NCBI RefSeq assembly: GCF_000090795.2
Contig: NW_003546391.1
Span: forward strand, 138,924 to 176,052
DNA length: 37,129 bases
Source: Amphimedon queenslandica
Taxonomy: Eukaryota > Porifera > Demospongiae > Haplosclerida > Niphatidae
Reading direction: 5' to 3'
How positions within the stretch are numbered: the first letter of the stretch is position 1; each line of letters begins with the position of its first letter. Below the pieces are notes generated by a model. It searched no databases and was not told where the DNA came from. It was given only the letters and a program-made list of their open reading frames with translations. The position numbers were made by a program, and so were the translations under genes. Positions 20,801 through 37,128 of this stretch are shown in pieces.

Positions 20801-23569
20801 GATGATCATTCCCTTGCTCTCATTACAGATCCAGCCTCATTATCAGCTCAATATGGAGGAGGAAACTCTTCTCCCAATTCAACTAGCAGCAAAGGTGTTC
20901 CGCTAGTGTCTTGTGTCCGTAACTCTTACTGGGGAGGCCTTGAGCTAGCTAAGTGGTTTGGCGGTCGTGCTTGCCTCAAGAGTGGGAGCATAATTGGAGT
21001 AAGTGATGCCATTACTAAGTCGGAGAGACGTAAGAGGCAGAGGGTGAGGTTCTCCGAGAGTGAATCAGAAGATGTAGTTATTCCTCTCCCTGAGGATATT
21101 GATTATCCTCCATTAATATCAAATAGGCCAGCATTGCTAGTCTATCCTTATTCAAGAGTCATCCTGGTAGCGTCTCCATTGGTTGGTCCATCTTGTTACA
21201 GCACCCTCCTCAGTTCTGTGAGTGAGGCTGGTTTTGATCTTCTAGGCATCAAGAGGATTAGGTTAAATCCTAAACGTGCTCTCTCCCTCAATATCCCAAT
21301 GCCTTCCATTAGTCATTTCACTCCTTCTTCTTCTTCATCTTCTCCAATGTCTCCTAGCCTCAATGATAATGCTCTCTCATTCTCTTCCTCCCAGTCTGAG
21401 TCTGGTTTCCCTCCTCTCCCATCTCTCCTCCTTATTCTTGCAAGAGAGAATGCCAGCTCTCACATTCAGTTCCTACTCAATACAGTCACTTCATCCTTGA
21501 GGAACCTTTCAGCTAGTAATCCTAATATTCTAGATCCTTCTCTGCCATCTAGTGGCTTGCTCCATGTGACAGACTTTTCAGAGGATGCACTGAAAGTGAT
21601 TGGTAGCTACACCTTCACTCCAAGCAGTAGCAGTGGAGCCAAACCTTCTCCTCTTCTATTGGAGGATAAGAGCTATAAAGAAGAGATATCATTAATAGCA
21701 GTGTCAGGGACCCACTCACTCACTGATGCACTAGATACACTTGATTCTCTCACAGCTATCAGTAGACCTAATAAAGCCAGTACACATTCCACCAACAACT
21801 CTCTTGTTAGTAGCAGTAAGCCTGTAGTATCAAGGGACGAAGAAGGCTTGGGTGGGTTTGAGCTACTGGGTATTAAAATTGTTCCTTCTCTCTCTCGTTT
21901 TCAAGCCAAGCAGCTCTGCCCCTATCCCCAGTCCTCTGCTGGGTTCTCTGAAATGGTTGATAGCCTGTTTGCTAAACCGGTTTTGCTGTTGCTTGTGAGA
22001 GGGATCAGCTGTAACGAGAGGGTCTGGAAACTGCTCAAGGGTTCCGATAACTATGATATTTTATTGGGAAGCAGGAAGTCAACCAGGATAATTTGTTCTG
22101 ACGATTTCAATAAAGCCTTCTATCTGAGTACACTCTTCTTTATCGATAAGGAACTCTTCAGTGATTCTGATGTCTGGCCGTGGGCACATCTTGTTCCTCC
22201 TGCTTGGATTAACGATTGTGCCATTCTCTCTAGCCTATCTGTTGATCCTGAACCACTTCTGTCTGTATTTACTGTAGCAATATCACACATGACGTAAGAG
22301 AGAGAGAAAAAGAGAATTTTAAATGGAGTACAATTCATTTTAAAAATAAGATTGCTTACAGCTGTTGTATGCTAATCTTTTTAGGTTGTTGGTTAAAGTA
22401 TTGGAAAAGCTTTCTCGCTCAGGATTCCATTTTGTTGGAATGAAACTGACAGAAGGAGATCAATCTGATAAGGTTTAAAGAGTAGAATTATTATTATTGT
22501 ATTTTATTTTATATGCTATTATTATTAATTTAGCTTGTAGTTGCTGTCTGTGTTGAGAGGTATAATGCTGTATGGTATTTAGCTCATCAGCTCCAGTTGT
22601 TCACTCATTCATCAAACTCTTACTCCAAAGCCATTTACTGTGAGTATTATACCAGCATTAATAGACCTATCATGTTATTATTATTCCTCATTTCCTCTCA
22701 GATTCTCCTACCTTCATGAGTGCTGTGGCTGACGTTCAGTTTTATTTCCCTTGTGGCAGTGTTCACACTTTATCATCAGCTCTTCTCAAATATTATCAAG
22801 TAAGACACGATTATCCTGTTTTTCATTTAATTCACGTTCATTTGTTAGGTATCATCAGATCCATCAGTCAGTACTGGTCCTTTCTCTCCAAGGTCAAAGG
22901 TCACATCGACTCCTTACGAGGGCCTGACTCCGCCCACTTCTCCGCTATCAGAAGATGCTTATCTGATCCTCCCTCCCTCCTATCTCTCCTCACCTTCAGC
23001 CTCTTCATCCTCCTCTTATGCTTGTCTGTCTTTCATCATTGTCCTTGATGTATTGACACGAGCTGGTTTCAGCTTGACTGATATCCTTATGACACAACTG
23101 AGTAGAAAGATGGCACAAGAGCTCCTCTTACTTGTCGATACTAAACTAAAAGTAATCTATAGCTACCATTCCTAACTATATCTTAATAATGAATCATTAG
23201 GAGGATGATCTATATAAAGATGGCCCTGATGTGAGACCGTGTATAGTCATTGGAGTAAGAAGGGACAATGCTGCCTCTTGCTTTCAGTCAATCATATCAA
23301 AGTTAGTCTTGAAATATGTCATTTTTTATAGTCATTTTTTAATGCTTACAATCAGGCAGTACAGTAACAGTATGTGTGTGTGTGTATATTGTCCTATGCC
23401 AATGGTCTTCTCTCTTCTTCTCTATAGCTTTCTCTTGCATTGCAGTGTAAGGGAGGACACAGTGTCCATTGCTAGGATATTTGATGGCTTGATAGTAACA
23501 GGGACAGCTCAACAGACTTCAGCTGTTCGAAGTGTATTTAAAAATACTCAAAGTCAACCTGAACAATAA
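15075..23569 (+). CDS. DNAAF8: DNAAF8 (DAAP1)-like protein with long C-terminal array of NDK-like modules, 18 exons, about 1657 aa
   Basis: Exons: 15075-15158, 15295-15382, 15508-15832, 15906-16204, 16337-16395, 16464-16537, 16583-16683, 16764-17194, 17320-17407 (donor uncertain, GTTTGT), 17574-17755, 19305-19626, 20193-22293, 22385-22472, 22534-22639, 22702-22799, 22849-23151, 23201-23301, 23446-23569; 4974 nt in one frame. The N-terminus (LPSADFSIADLDSEEEQEE, VTIFTR) and NVIHLDLRP resemble the acidic start and the FIDLR motif of vertebrate DNAAF8, a cytoplasmic factor for axonemal dynein assembly. Exons 7-9 are Ser/Lys-rich and disordered. From about residue 684 onward, motifs such as AGFDLLGIKRIRL, GFELLGIKIVP, GFHFVGMKL, GPNAISRIIDIIGP and LAKWFGGR recall nucleoside diphosphate kinase folds, without the catalytic NxxHGSD. 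The ortholog call is moderate; the gene model is stronger. Confidence 0.7.
15478..15507 (+). repeat. (ATT)n microsatellite ending in a splice acceptor
   Basis: A pure ATT/TTA run ends in TTATTAG, whose AG is the acceptor of exon 3 of the DNAAF8-like gene (exon starts at 15508, GAC joined across the intron). There is no conventional pyrimidine tract between the repeat and the AG. Confidence 0.8.
17776..17860. repeat. (ATT)n microsatellite with ATC interruptions
   Basis: Long run of TAT/ATT triplets, interrupted by ATC, in the large intron of the DNAAF8-like gene upstream of the nested gene. It yields a spurious poly-isoleucine reading frame. Confidence 0.9.
18082..19089 (+). CDS. Secreted cysteine-rich protein, intronless, nested in a DNAAF8-like intron, 335 aa
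   Basis: One continuous frame. The open frame begins upstream at 17968, but ATG at 18082 starts a clear signal peptide (MLSLFLVLALTVALSTSQ), so that start is chosen. The mature protein has many cysteines and motifs of a family I know as common and expanded in sponges and cnidarians: SSCQDIKDNWPNSGSGYYNI with QPVYCQMEG (a fibrinogen-C-like start), TGAWTRIAYLDMSD, CGRIVGYQYG, GISLTHGSTPRKHIWTFGVG, CPCSSGS, GKDYFCESG, DPLWDGTGCGS, CCAAPGLPWFHKDLG and the C-terminal VSLYELYVK. Function is unknown; recognition or matrix roles have been proposed for such proteins but not shown here. It sits on the same strand in the 1549-nt intron 17756-19304. No canonical AATAAA follows; the nearest variant is AATACA near 19264. 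Confidence 0.85.
   Translation: MLSLFLVLALTVALSTSQEFSFTASCGGGTGLESSANNSNCKALGYKIDQLVSAMPAAYKELASRKKNGSSIDAFSWPPPSYIPSSCQDIKDNWPNSGSGYYNIATMNGKTQPVYCQMEGLCNITGAWTRIAYLDMSDPTQTCPSAFSYSTSENYRTCGRGFSSGCSPLYFSPPQSGYQQICGRIVGYQYGAANSFSHSTSIDSNYVHGISLTHGSTPRKHIWTFGVGNFDNVAHYLNCPCSSGSPSSVPSFVGKDYFCESGISGSLVSRKLYSSDPLWDGTGCGSLEGDCCAAPGLPWFHKDLGSRVTKPLEMRICSKNSSGDIKVSLYELYVK
19700..20110 (+). repeat. Repeat block 2 (186-bp family), degenerate
   Basis: About two units in the intron 19627-20192 of the DNAAF8-like gene. The palindromic core appears as CCCTGTACTATAATAGTACAGGG with a 3-bp insertion at the centre (19919-19941, 23 bp). Flanking motifs such as GCCAAATTTTGTCAAAAATG and AGAAAGTTTGAGTTGATTCC match block 1 in the same orientation. 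Confidence 0.85.
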
Positions 23570-23826
23570 GTACTTATAATATTAGAGGACTTCATGACGT
23601 CTTAAAGTGCATGAGGTCCTGTTACGTACTGTATCATAATACTAGCCTTTATGAGGTATATACTATACTATACTATACTATACTATACTGTATTGTAATA
23701 TTATTATACTATTATAATGATAATAATAATAATACATGTACATTATCAATAAAAAAAAAGATACAATGCTTTACGAACAAAATAATGATTGACAGATAAA
23801 CAAAAAAAATAATAATTAAATCTAAT
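23570..23826. other. Tail-to-tail gap with poly(A) signal and TACTA repeat
   Basis: AATAAA at 23748-23753 should end the DNAAF8-like transcript. A TATAC pentanucleotide tandem repeat spans about 23661-23689. No clear minus-strand AATAAA was seen for TM2D3. Confidence 0.65.
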
Positions 23827-24133
23827 CTAAATGAAAGCAGACCCGTTTGCAGGAGTTAAATAACCAGTCGCTACCAGTATAACGTCTATAATTGACCACA
23901 CCCCTAATCCACCAAATGACAGTAGTTTCCCAACAGCCGATCCGTACTGCTCCAGGTAAAACCTGTCGGCACCAAATCCACCGAGTGTGACACTAAAGAA
24001 CATGTGAATGTCATGTGACATGTATTATACTCAACGATACATACCTTAATATGAAAGCCACTCCCCATTTCTTTCCTGTCGAATAATTGCATGGCAGTCT
24101 CTTTTGGAATGCTCTAGGAGCTAAAGAAGATTG

Positions 24134-24192
<59 letters not shown>

Positions 24193-24779
24193 TCACGTAT
24201 ACAATATTCAGTATCTAATGCTGTGCAGTTTGAAATGTACATTGACTTGGGTGATGATTTCACCTATACATATATCAGAAGCATCAGAGTGTCATTCTAA
24301 TCATAAAACATGTGCAGTCTCTTACGTTACATGTAGTGTTGGTAGAGCAGCAGGTCATTGGCTCCGGTAACTGGTAACAATATCGACATGTTGCTATTAT
24401 ATTGAAAGACGTGGGACCCTGCAATGAGAATAAAAATCCATTTATTTTATTCACACTAGAGGTCCTATCAAGCTTTATTTATCTTGTTTTAACAAATAGC
24501 CCCATTCCCTATCCATCTATATCTTACTTCACAGTCAACTCCTTCGATCGGGGAGCAAGTGAAATTGGTTTCTTGGCCATAGAGACAGGACCCGTTATCA
24601 TGATTACAGGATATGCAGCGGTATGGGAGGTCAGAGCAGGGAGTATCAGTCGGACAGGACACGTTCATATCACCAGAGCCACTTTCTTCTATCAGGTCCT
24701 GTCCAGCAGACCCACTGGTGAGAAGGGAGAGGAGGAAAAAGACAAGAAAAGCGAGAAGAAGTCTATCTGCTGCTGCCAT
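23827..24779 (-). CDS. TM2D3: TM2 domain-containing protein 3 (almondex type), 5 exons, 217 aa
   Basis: Type of two-span membrane protein linked in flies (almondex) to Notch signalling. Exons in transcript order: 24528-24779, 24326-24418, 24197-24263, 24045-24120, 23827-23992, summing to 654 nt in one frame. The upstream in-frame Met is passed over; ATG at 24779 opens a signal peptide (MAAADRLLLAFLVFFLLSLL). The ectodomain has the TM2D3 cysteine spacing: CSDLPYRCISCNHDNGSCLYG, then TCRYCYQLPEPMTCC, then LPCNYSTGKKW. The TM2 domain follows: LGGFGADRFYLEQYG, the DRF motif, KLLSFGGLGVWSIIDVILVA, and an end GYLTPANGSAFI close to human TM2D3. Length is 217 aa versus about 247 aa in human. It diverges from GRAMD1 over 128 bp. 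Confidence 0.9.
24135..24192. repeat. (TAA)n microsatellite in TM2D3 intron
   Basis: A pure AAT/TAA run fills most of the 76-nt intron between exons 3 and 4 of TM2D3 and reaches within about 14 nt of the acceptor. It gives spurious poly-Ile and poly-Tyr frames. Confidence 0.9.
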
Positions 24780-24907
24780 TGTAGAGTGGGAGGAGCTGCT
24801 ATTAAATATTGGGAGGGGCATTGGGCGTGGTTACCCAGCTGGAGAGTTCAATTTTTACAAAGAAAAGTCTGAAAAAAGATTGATATTTTCTTTTCTTAAT
24901 AGAACTA
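24780..24907. promoter_or_regulatory. 128-bp shared gap, likely bidirectional promoter of TM2D3 and GRAMD1
   Basis: The two start codons face away from each other with only 128 bp between them, so both 5' UTRs and core promoters must fit here or overlap coding sequence. GGGAGGGGCATTGGGCGTGG (about 24811-24830) offers GC-box-like sequence. No TATA box was seen at a usable position. Confidence 0.6.
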
Positions 24908-32824
<7,917 letters not shown>

Positions 32825-33155
32825 TTAGTATAATTATACTATTGTTATTATTTTATATAATATATTGTTTTTTAATCAAAATGTTCCTCAATTGAAATTA
32901 TCTACAAATTAATAATGCTCCTGGCTTCAAATATCTACTCTTATTATTAATGTTTAGTTACAATCATTATGTCCTAATAGAGGAATGGTCTAATGACTGA
33001 TGTAGACTATGTGGCTCACTGCAGGTTACAGTATGACCAGGATATAGATACAGGTCTATGGCAATAAATAGCTCATTATTCCAAGGAACTAATCACTTGA
33101 AATACACATTGTCTTGACTTGGACTAAGCTCTAGACTACACTAAAAGCATTAAAA
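32825..33155 (+). other. Gap between GRAMD1 stop and the oxidoreductase start
   Basis: AT-rich 3' UTR of GRAMD1 with AATAAA at 33063-33068, only 88 bp before the next start codon. The remaining bases must serve as promoter and 5' UTR of the next gene. No repeat was seen. Confidence 0.6.
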
Positions 33156-34064
33156 ATGGCAGAAAAACCAATCATACTGGTTACTGGTTCCTCGGGTAAT
33201 ATTGGATCTGCTACAGTTGGAGTCCTGGCTGCAAGGTATGCTGATAAAGTAGAGATAAGAGCTGGTGTACGCAATCCAGACAAAATCCCAGCAAGGCCTG
33301 GTGTGACTGTTGTTCAAGCAGTAATGGGTGACAAGGATCAGCTCAGGGAGCCTCTCAAAGATGTTGATGCTGTTTTCATTGTCACTCCTACGGCTGAAGA
33401 CAGAGCTGCACTGACTATTAAGACTGCAGAAGCTGCTAAGGAAGCTGGAGTCAAGTTCATTCTCATTGTCAGTGCTCCAAGTATGACTCACCCTGATGGA
33501 AGGGTAGAATATCTACCAACTTGCACTATTTTTGGTAAACAGTATCATGAGATTGACAGTCAAATCCCCAAGCTTGGCGTTCCTTACGCCTTTCTCCGTT
33601 TATCCATATTCATGGAAAACAACTTTGGGAAAAAAGATACAATTGTGGATCAGTCAACTTTTTATGCTTCCCAATCTCCGGACAAGCCAGCAATCTACGT
33701 TGCCGTTGAAGATGCTGCTAAAGCTGCTGCAGCGATCCTAACTGATTACTCCAAACACAATGGAAAAGAGTACAACATGCACAGCGACTGTTACACTAAT
33801 GCAGAGCTAGCAGCTGCCTTCACCGAAGCATTGGGAAAAGAAGTCAAGTTTGTTCAAGTTCCACCTGAGACAGCAAAGCAAGCAATGGTGGGTAAGGGTT
33901 GGTCTGAATGGCACGTTGATGGAATACTTGAGATGCTGGAACTGATTGAAGAAGGAGATTCAATCCTTACTGTAGGAGACACTTGCACCTTAAGGTCACT
34001 GACTGGAGAAGAGCCAACCTCAATGAAGGAATGGGTCACCAAGAATGCTCCCAGTTTTAAATGA
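33156..34064 (+). CDS. NmrA-like NAD(P)-binding oxidoreductase (atypical SDR), intronless, 302 aa
   Basis: Complete ATG-to-TGA frame without introns. A Rossmann fold starts at residue 7 with ILVTGSSGNIGSATVGVL, fitting the GxxGxxG nucleotide-binding motif of the NmrA/atypical SDR group, and an arginine in the GVRNP loop suits NADPH. Further family-like segments are DVDAVFIVTP, AGVKFILIVSA, PYAFLRLSIFMENN and AIYVAVEDAAKAAAAIL. The catalytic YxxxK of classical SDRs is replaced by a KQYHEIDSQI-type segment, as in NmrA proteins, which may be sensors or quinone/NADPH-dependent reductases. Substrate cannot be told. No signal peptide or membrane segment, so probably cytosolic. Unlike its neighbours it lacks introns, which suggests retrocopying or acquisition from bacteria. 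AATAAA at 34310-34315 and 34315-34320. Confidence 0.88.
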   Translation: MAEKPIILVTGSSGNIGSATVGVLAARYADKVEIRAGVRNPDKIPARPGVTVVQAVMGDKDQLREPLKDVDAVFIVTPTAEDRAALTIKTAEAAKEAGVKFILIVSAPSMTHPDGRVEYLPTCTIFGKQYHEIDSQIPKLGVPYAFLRLSIFMENNFGKKDTIVDQSTFYASQSPDKPAIYVAVEDAAKAAAAILTDYSKHNGKEYNMHSDCYTNAELAAAFTEALGKEVKFVQVPPETAKQAMVGKGWSEWHVDGILEMLELIEEGDSILTVGDTCTLRSLTGEEPTSMKEWVTKNAPSFK

Positions 34065-34326
34065 AGGACATAATTTAATCCTTCGATTGGCATCAAGTCA
34101 TAACTATGTAATGCTGTATTGCATATTTATTTTTTACTTTTCGCTGTTTTTTTTGCTAATAATATTATTACTTTTGCTTCATTTATAACAAACAGTGTGA
34201 TAACTCATTGGGTATATCGGAAATGGGCATTACATAAACAATTTCTCGTCCTAGTATTAGTTGACACAAAGATAATATGTTTATTTCAATCATAATTTTA
34301 TTCATATAAAATAAAATAAAATAATC
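34065..34326. terminator. Overlapping 3' ends of the oxidoreductase (plus) and GPR157-like gene (minus)
   Basis: Plus-strand AATAAA at 34310-34320 lies to the right of minus-strand AATAAA signals at 34297-34302 and 34280-34285. Cleavage downstream of each would make the two mRNAs overlap and place the plus-strand 3' end inside the last GPR157-like coding exon. Confidence 0.6.
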
Positions 34327-35866
34327 TCAAGACATTGGCGAGAATGAATTGAGTCTACTTGTACTCTTATATTGCAGTCCGTATTTTGCAGAGTTTCCTT
34401 CTAACGGCTTTTTTATTGAGCTAGTTTCATCCTCTTCTTTCCGAAGTCTTTTACAGCAGGGGAATAATTTTGCTCTTACCTTCTTAGTAAGAACTACAAA
34501 TAGTATGGCATTAACGAATCCTTGTCCAGAATCACCAATACCCTAATGAAAGTAATAAAGTTGAAGAGTTTTGTGAACATTGCTTTAATTTTAAAAATTA
34601 AGTGCTACAGACAATAAGTAGCTTACTGATAGATATGTGAACAGTCCATGCCAAAAGGTTGGTAGACTTGTTTTGATGTAAACATAAATAGCAACATCAA
34701 TCTGTGACCATATTCTCAAAAGAAGGAAAGCAACAGGAATCAGTAAGAGCTTGTAGTCAATTTTATGCAGTGCTTTCTTGTACAGGTCTCTTGCTATACC
34801 AAACTGTGATCTTGTCTTCTTTAGCTACAAGTGTGTGTAGAGTATTGTTTTTGTAATTGCAATAACTGTAGTTTGCTTGTCAGATAGGTTTCACTATATA
34901 TGGTGATGGTGATGATTGTGTGCATAGATTAACTGAAATTTGCCATCAATGAGATTAGCCCAATTATTCTCGGACATAAATATAACTGAAATCAATAAAA
35001 AATTGAATTTTTTATAAGCTTGTTCACATCTTGTAAAAAGTACAAATTTTTTACAAGCTTGTTCACAAGTTCTAATTTTTTACAAGCTTGTTCACATCTT
35101 GTTAACACTTTGAGGTGTTAAATTTGTGTGTGTGTGTGTTATTGCTTACCTCTTGACAGATGAAGGACAATGCTGAAACATAGAGAACAGGGACGATGAT
35201 GAAAATTATAAGTACCCACACTTGATAGCCGAAAAAATCCATTAGGACTTGTCTTTTCCCAGTTGAAAGGTCAATAAGTTGATTACCGCACCAACCCTCA
35301 CTTGAAAATGGAGAGTAACCTAGTCTACGTGTTAGTCCTTCCCACATTACCACTCCTATTGGCAGCGTGTAAGAGATGATGGTGCACAGAAACAAAGCAC
35401 GTCGGGCAGCTCCAGGCAACTGGTTGTGTACTATCCTCAGGTAGAGATATACTGCCATGCTGATTGTCCACAGGAAAGAGCCCAAGGTGAAGTAGATGGC
35501 AGCAAATCCTTGGACAATGCAACTGTAGTGTATGACACCAGAGACGTTGTTTAGTTTTGGAAGTCCAAATTCATACGAATCAGGTGAAGACGGATGGGGA
35601 AAGTAGTAAGAATCGAAATTGACGCATAACCCGACCAAGTTAGCCAGCCCTACACCCATGTCCATGAATGAGAGATGAACCAGTACCAGTCGTGGAGTTG
35701 TTCTCAGGCTTTTGAAACAGAAGTAGGTGAGAATGACTGCCAGCGAGCCCAAGATAGAGAGACAACAGGTCACCCCAAGGACACTCCTCAGGGCTTTGTC
35801 AGGAGTAAATGGTGCCATCACTGTCACGTTAGCTACAGTGGGAAAGGTGGAAGTATTTCCCACCAT
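34327..35866 (-). CDS. GPR157: GPR157-like seven-transmembrane receptor, 3 exons, 376 aa
   Basis: Orphan G-protein-coupled receptor of the cAMP-receptor-like/secretin-related group. Exons in transcript order: 35150-35866, 34627-34824, 34327-34542, all joined in phase 0. The N-terminus is short, extracellular and carries N-glycosylation sites (NTS, NVT) without a signal peptide. Seven hydrophobic segments are visible: five in exon 1, TM6 in exon 2 (DYKLLLIPVAFLLLRIW) and TM7 in exon 3 (GIGDSGQGFVNAILFVVLT). Family-like motifs are LVLVHLSFMDMGVGLANLVG, CIVQGFAAIYFTLGSFLWT (TM3 cysteine), AVYLYLRI and GWCGNQL (the likely disulphide partner in loop 2). In vertebrates GPR157 is reported in cilia and couples to Gq; here that is inference. 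The C-tail is Lys/Ser-rich. Somewhat longer than human GPR157 (335 aa). Confidence 0.85.
35006..35101. repeat. Three tandem copies of a short repeat in the GPR157-like intron
   Basis: The motif AATTTTTTACAAGCTTGTTC recurs at about 35006 (with one change), 35045 and 35074, spaced 39 and 29 bp. It lies in the 325-nt intron 34825-35149, just downstream of the exon 1 donor as transcribed. Confidence 0.8.
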
Positions 35867-36078
35867 CTTCTTAGGAATTTGTGGATAGCTCTAATAAAAT
35901 TAACTTTTAAAAATTCATAACTTTTACATTAATTTTTTTGCATAATAATTATCAATAAACCAACCACTAAAAATATAGAATTCTAAATAAAAATAGCATT
36001 GATAGTTACATTCACAGTGCAAAAATGTATCACTTAAAGTTTTCCAGTTGTCTATACTGGATTAAGACTGTAATATGA
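35867..36078. other. Gap between GPR157-like start and the next minus-strand stop
   Basis: 212 bp of AT-rich sequence should contain the GPR157-like promoter and 5' UTR as well as the 3' end of the next gene on the same strand. No clear poly(A) hexamer for that upstream gene was recognised. Confidence 0.5.
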
Positions 36079-37128
36079 TTACACACTCCCATAAGTAGCA
36101 GCTTTATCAATAGCAATTGGTTCATCAGTAGGTTCATCAGTAGGTTCATCAGTATCTCTTGTAAGATCATCCAGTCTAACAGGAACATGTCGTTCATTAT
36201 ATTTTTGTGGATTCTCCATACGATCGGCAATCCAATCTTCATCAACGACTAATGGCTCATTATCATCTCCTTCCTCAGTATTAACTCGCAAAGTATCCTT
36301 ACGACGTTTGTAGTAGTAGAAAATTTTTTTGCCGAACATTGACATTATGTATATTGGTAAAATTATTCCAAATATCAGACCACTAAAAAATACTGATGAT
36401 AATGATGACCAGGATAATGCTAATGGTGTATGATTTAGATTCGAAGTAAATGAAGCATAAATGAAAATTATTATGAAATACAAGAATAGTACTTCAAAAA
36501 AACTATGAATATTTCTTTGGAAAGGTCGAAATATTGTAATCATTATTGCCAATATAGATGCAATGAAGGCTGCAGATGGTCCAAAGTAATAACATGGATA
36601 TGATGCTGGTAGAACTATCAAGAGAAGAGCCAAGGCAATTATTCTCACCAATAGATATAACCCGGCAAAGAAACGATAATCATAGGTGCCATTAGTTCCA
36701 TTCTTATAAGGACCAGTAAACACATCACCCAGTGATATCAGTAGCTGTTTCCTCAAATGTAACCAATCCAATAACTTATGAAACCATTTGAATGGATAAA
36801 GGAGTAAATAAAGTGTAGGAAGGAGTATAAAAAGCAATAAAATTAAAACAGAAAATAAAGTTGCTGCTATATGAGGTCCCTCAAAATATTTTTGATTAGC
36901 ATCGTAGAAAAAAAACAAATGGTCAGTTGGACTAAAACGAAGTAATTTAAAGGATATTAGAGCTAACTGAGTGAAGCAGAGTATATATATTGATGCTATA
37001 GAGTGAGTAAAAGATGGTTCAATGCCAGTCATACTCCAGAGGCGAGCCATGCAACGATGAAATGGTCTAGTAACCAATACTACACACTTGTAACTTTTAT
37101 CATACAATGTTATCCAAACATAGAGTAA
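36079..37128 (-). CDS. Multi-pass membrane protein, C-terminal part, partial at window edge
   Basis: The frame is open from the right edge (LLYVWITLYDKS...) to the TAA at 36079-36081 without a credible start, so this is the last exon or exons of a longer gene. About 340 residues show six or seven hydrophobic segments (for example FTHSIASIYILCFTQLALIS, TLFSVLILLLFILLPTLYLL, GLYLLVRIIALALLLIVLPA and FFSGLIFGIILPIYIMSMFG) and then a cytosolic, acidic tail. The segment WLHLRKQLLISLGDVFTGPY followed by YDYRFFAGLYLLVRI recalls the C-terminal membrane region of large sponge and cnidarian receptor-like proteins with extracellular repeats, but I cannot name the family. The tail contains three TDEP repeats encoded by a 12-bp tandem repeat. 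Confidence 0.75.
   Translation of the reverse strand, partial: LLYVWITLYDKSYKCVVLVTRPFHRCMARLWSMTGIEPSFTHSIASIYILCFTQLALISFKLLRFSPTDHLFFFYDANQKYFEGPHIAATLFSVLILLLFILLPTLYLLLYPFKWFHKLLDWLHLRKQLLISLGDVFTGPYKNGTNGTYDYRFFAGLYLLVRIIALALLLIVLPASYPCYYFGPSAAFIASILAIMITIFRPFQRNIHSFFEVLFLYFIIIFIYASFTSNLNHTPLALSWSSLSSVFFSGLIFGIILPIYIMSMFGKKIFYYYKRRKDTLRVNTEEGDDNEPLVVDEDWIADRMENPQKYNERHVPVRLDDLTRDTDEPTDEPTDEPIAIDKAATYGSV
36119..36154 (-). repeat. Three perfect 12-bp repeats coding for TDEP units
   Basis: GGTTCATCAGTA occurs three times in a row inside the coding sequence of the partial membrane protein. It gives an in-frame Thr-Asp-Glu-Pro repeat in its acidic tail. Confidence 0.95.

Noticed and set aside
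20289..21500. Leu/Ser-rich plus-strand frames inside the large DNAAF8-like exon
   Set aside because: Shadow frames of a 2.1-kb exon that keeps phase with both neighbours.
24011..24196. Poly-Tyr and poly-Ile frames at 24011-24196 (minus) and 24131-24370 (plus)
   Set aside because: Both arise from the TAA microsatellite in a TM2D3 intron; there is no protein-like sequence outside the repeat.
35675..35920. 81-aa plus-strand frame
   Set aside because: Antisense to the first GPR157-like exon, which has clear transmembrane segments and family motifs.
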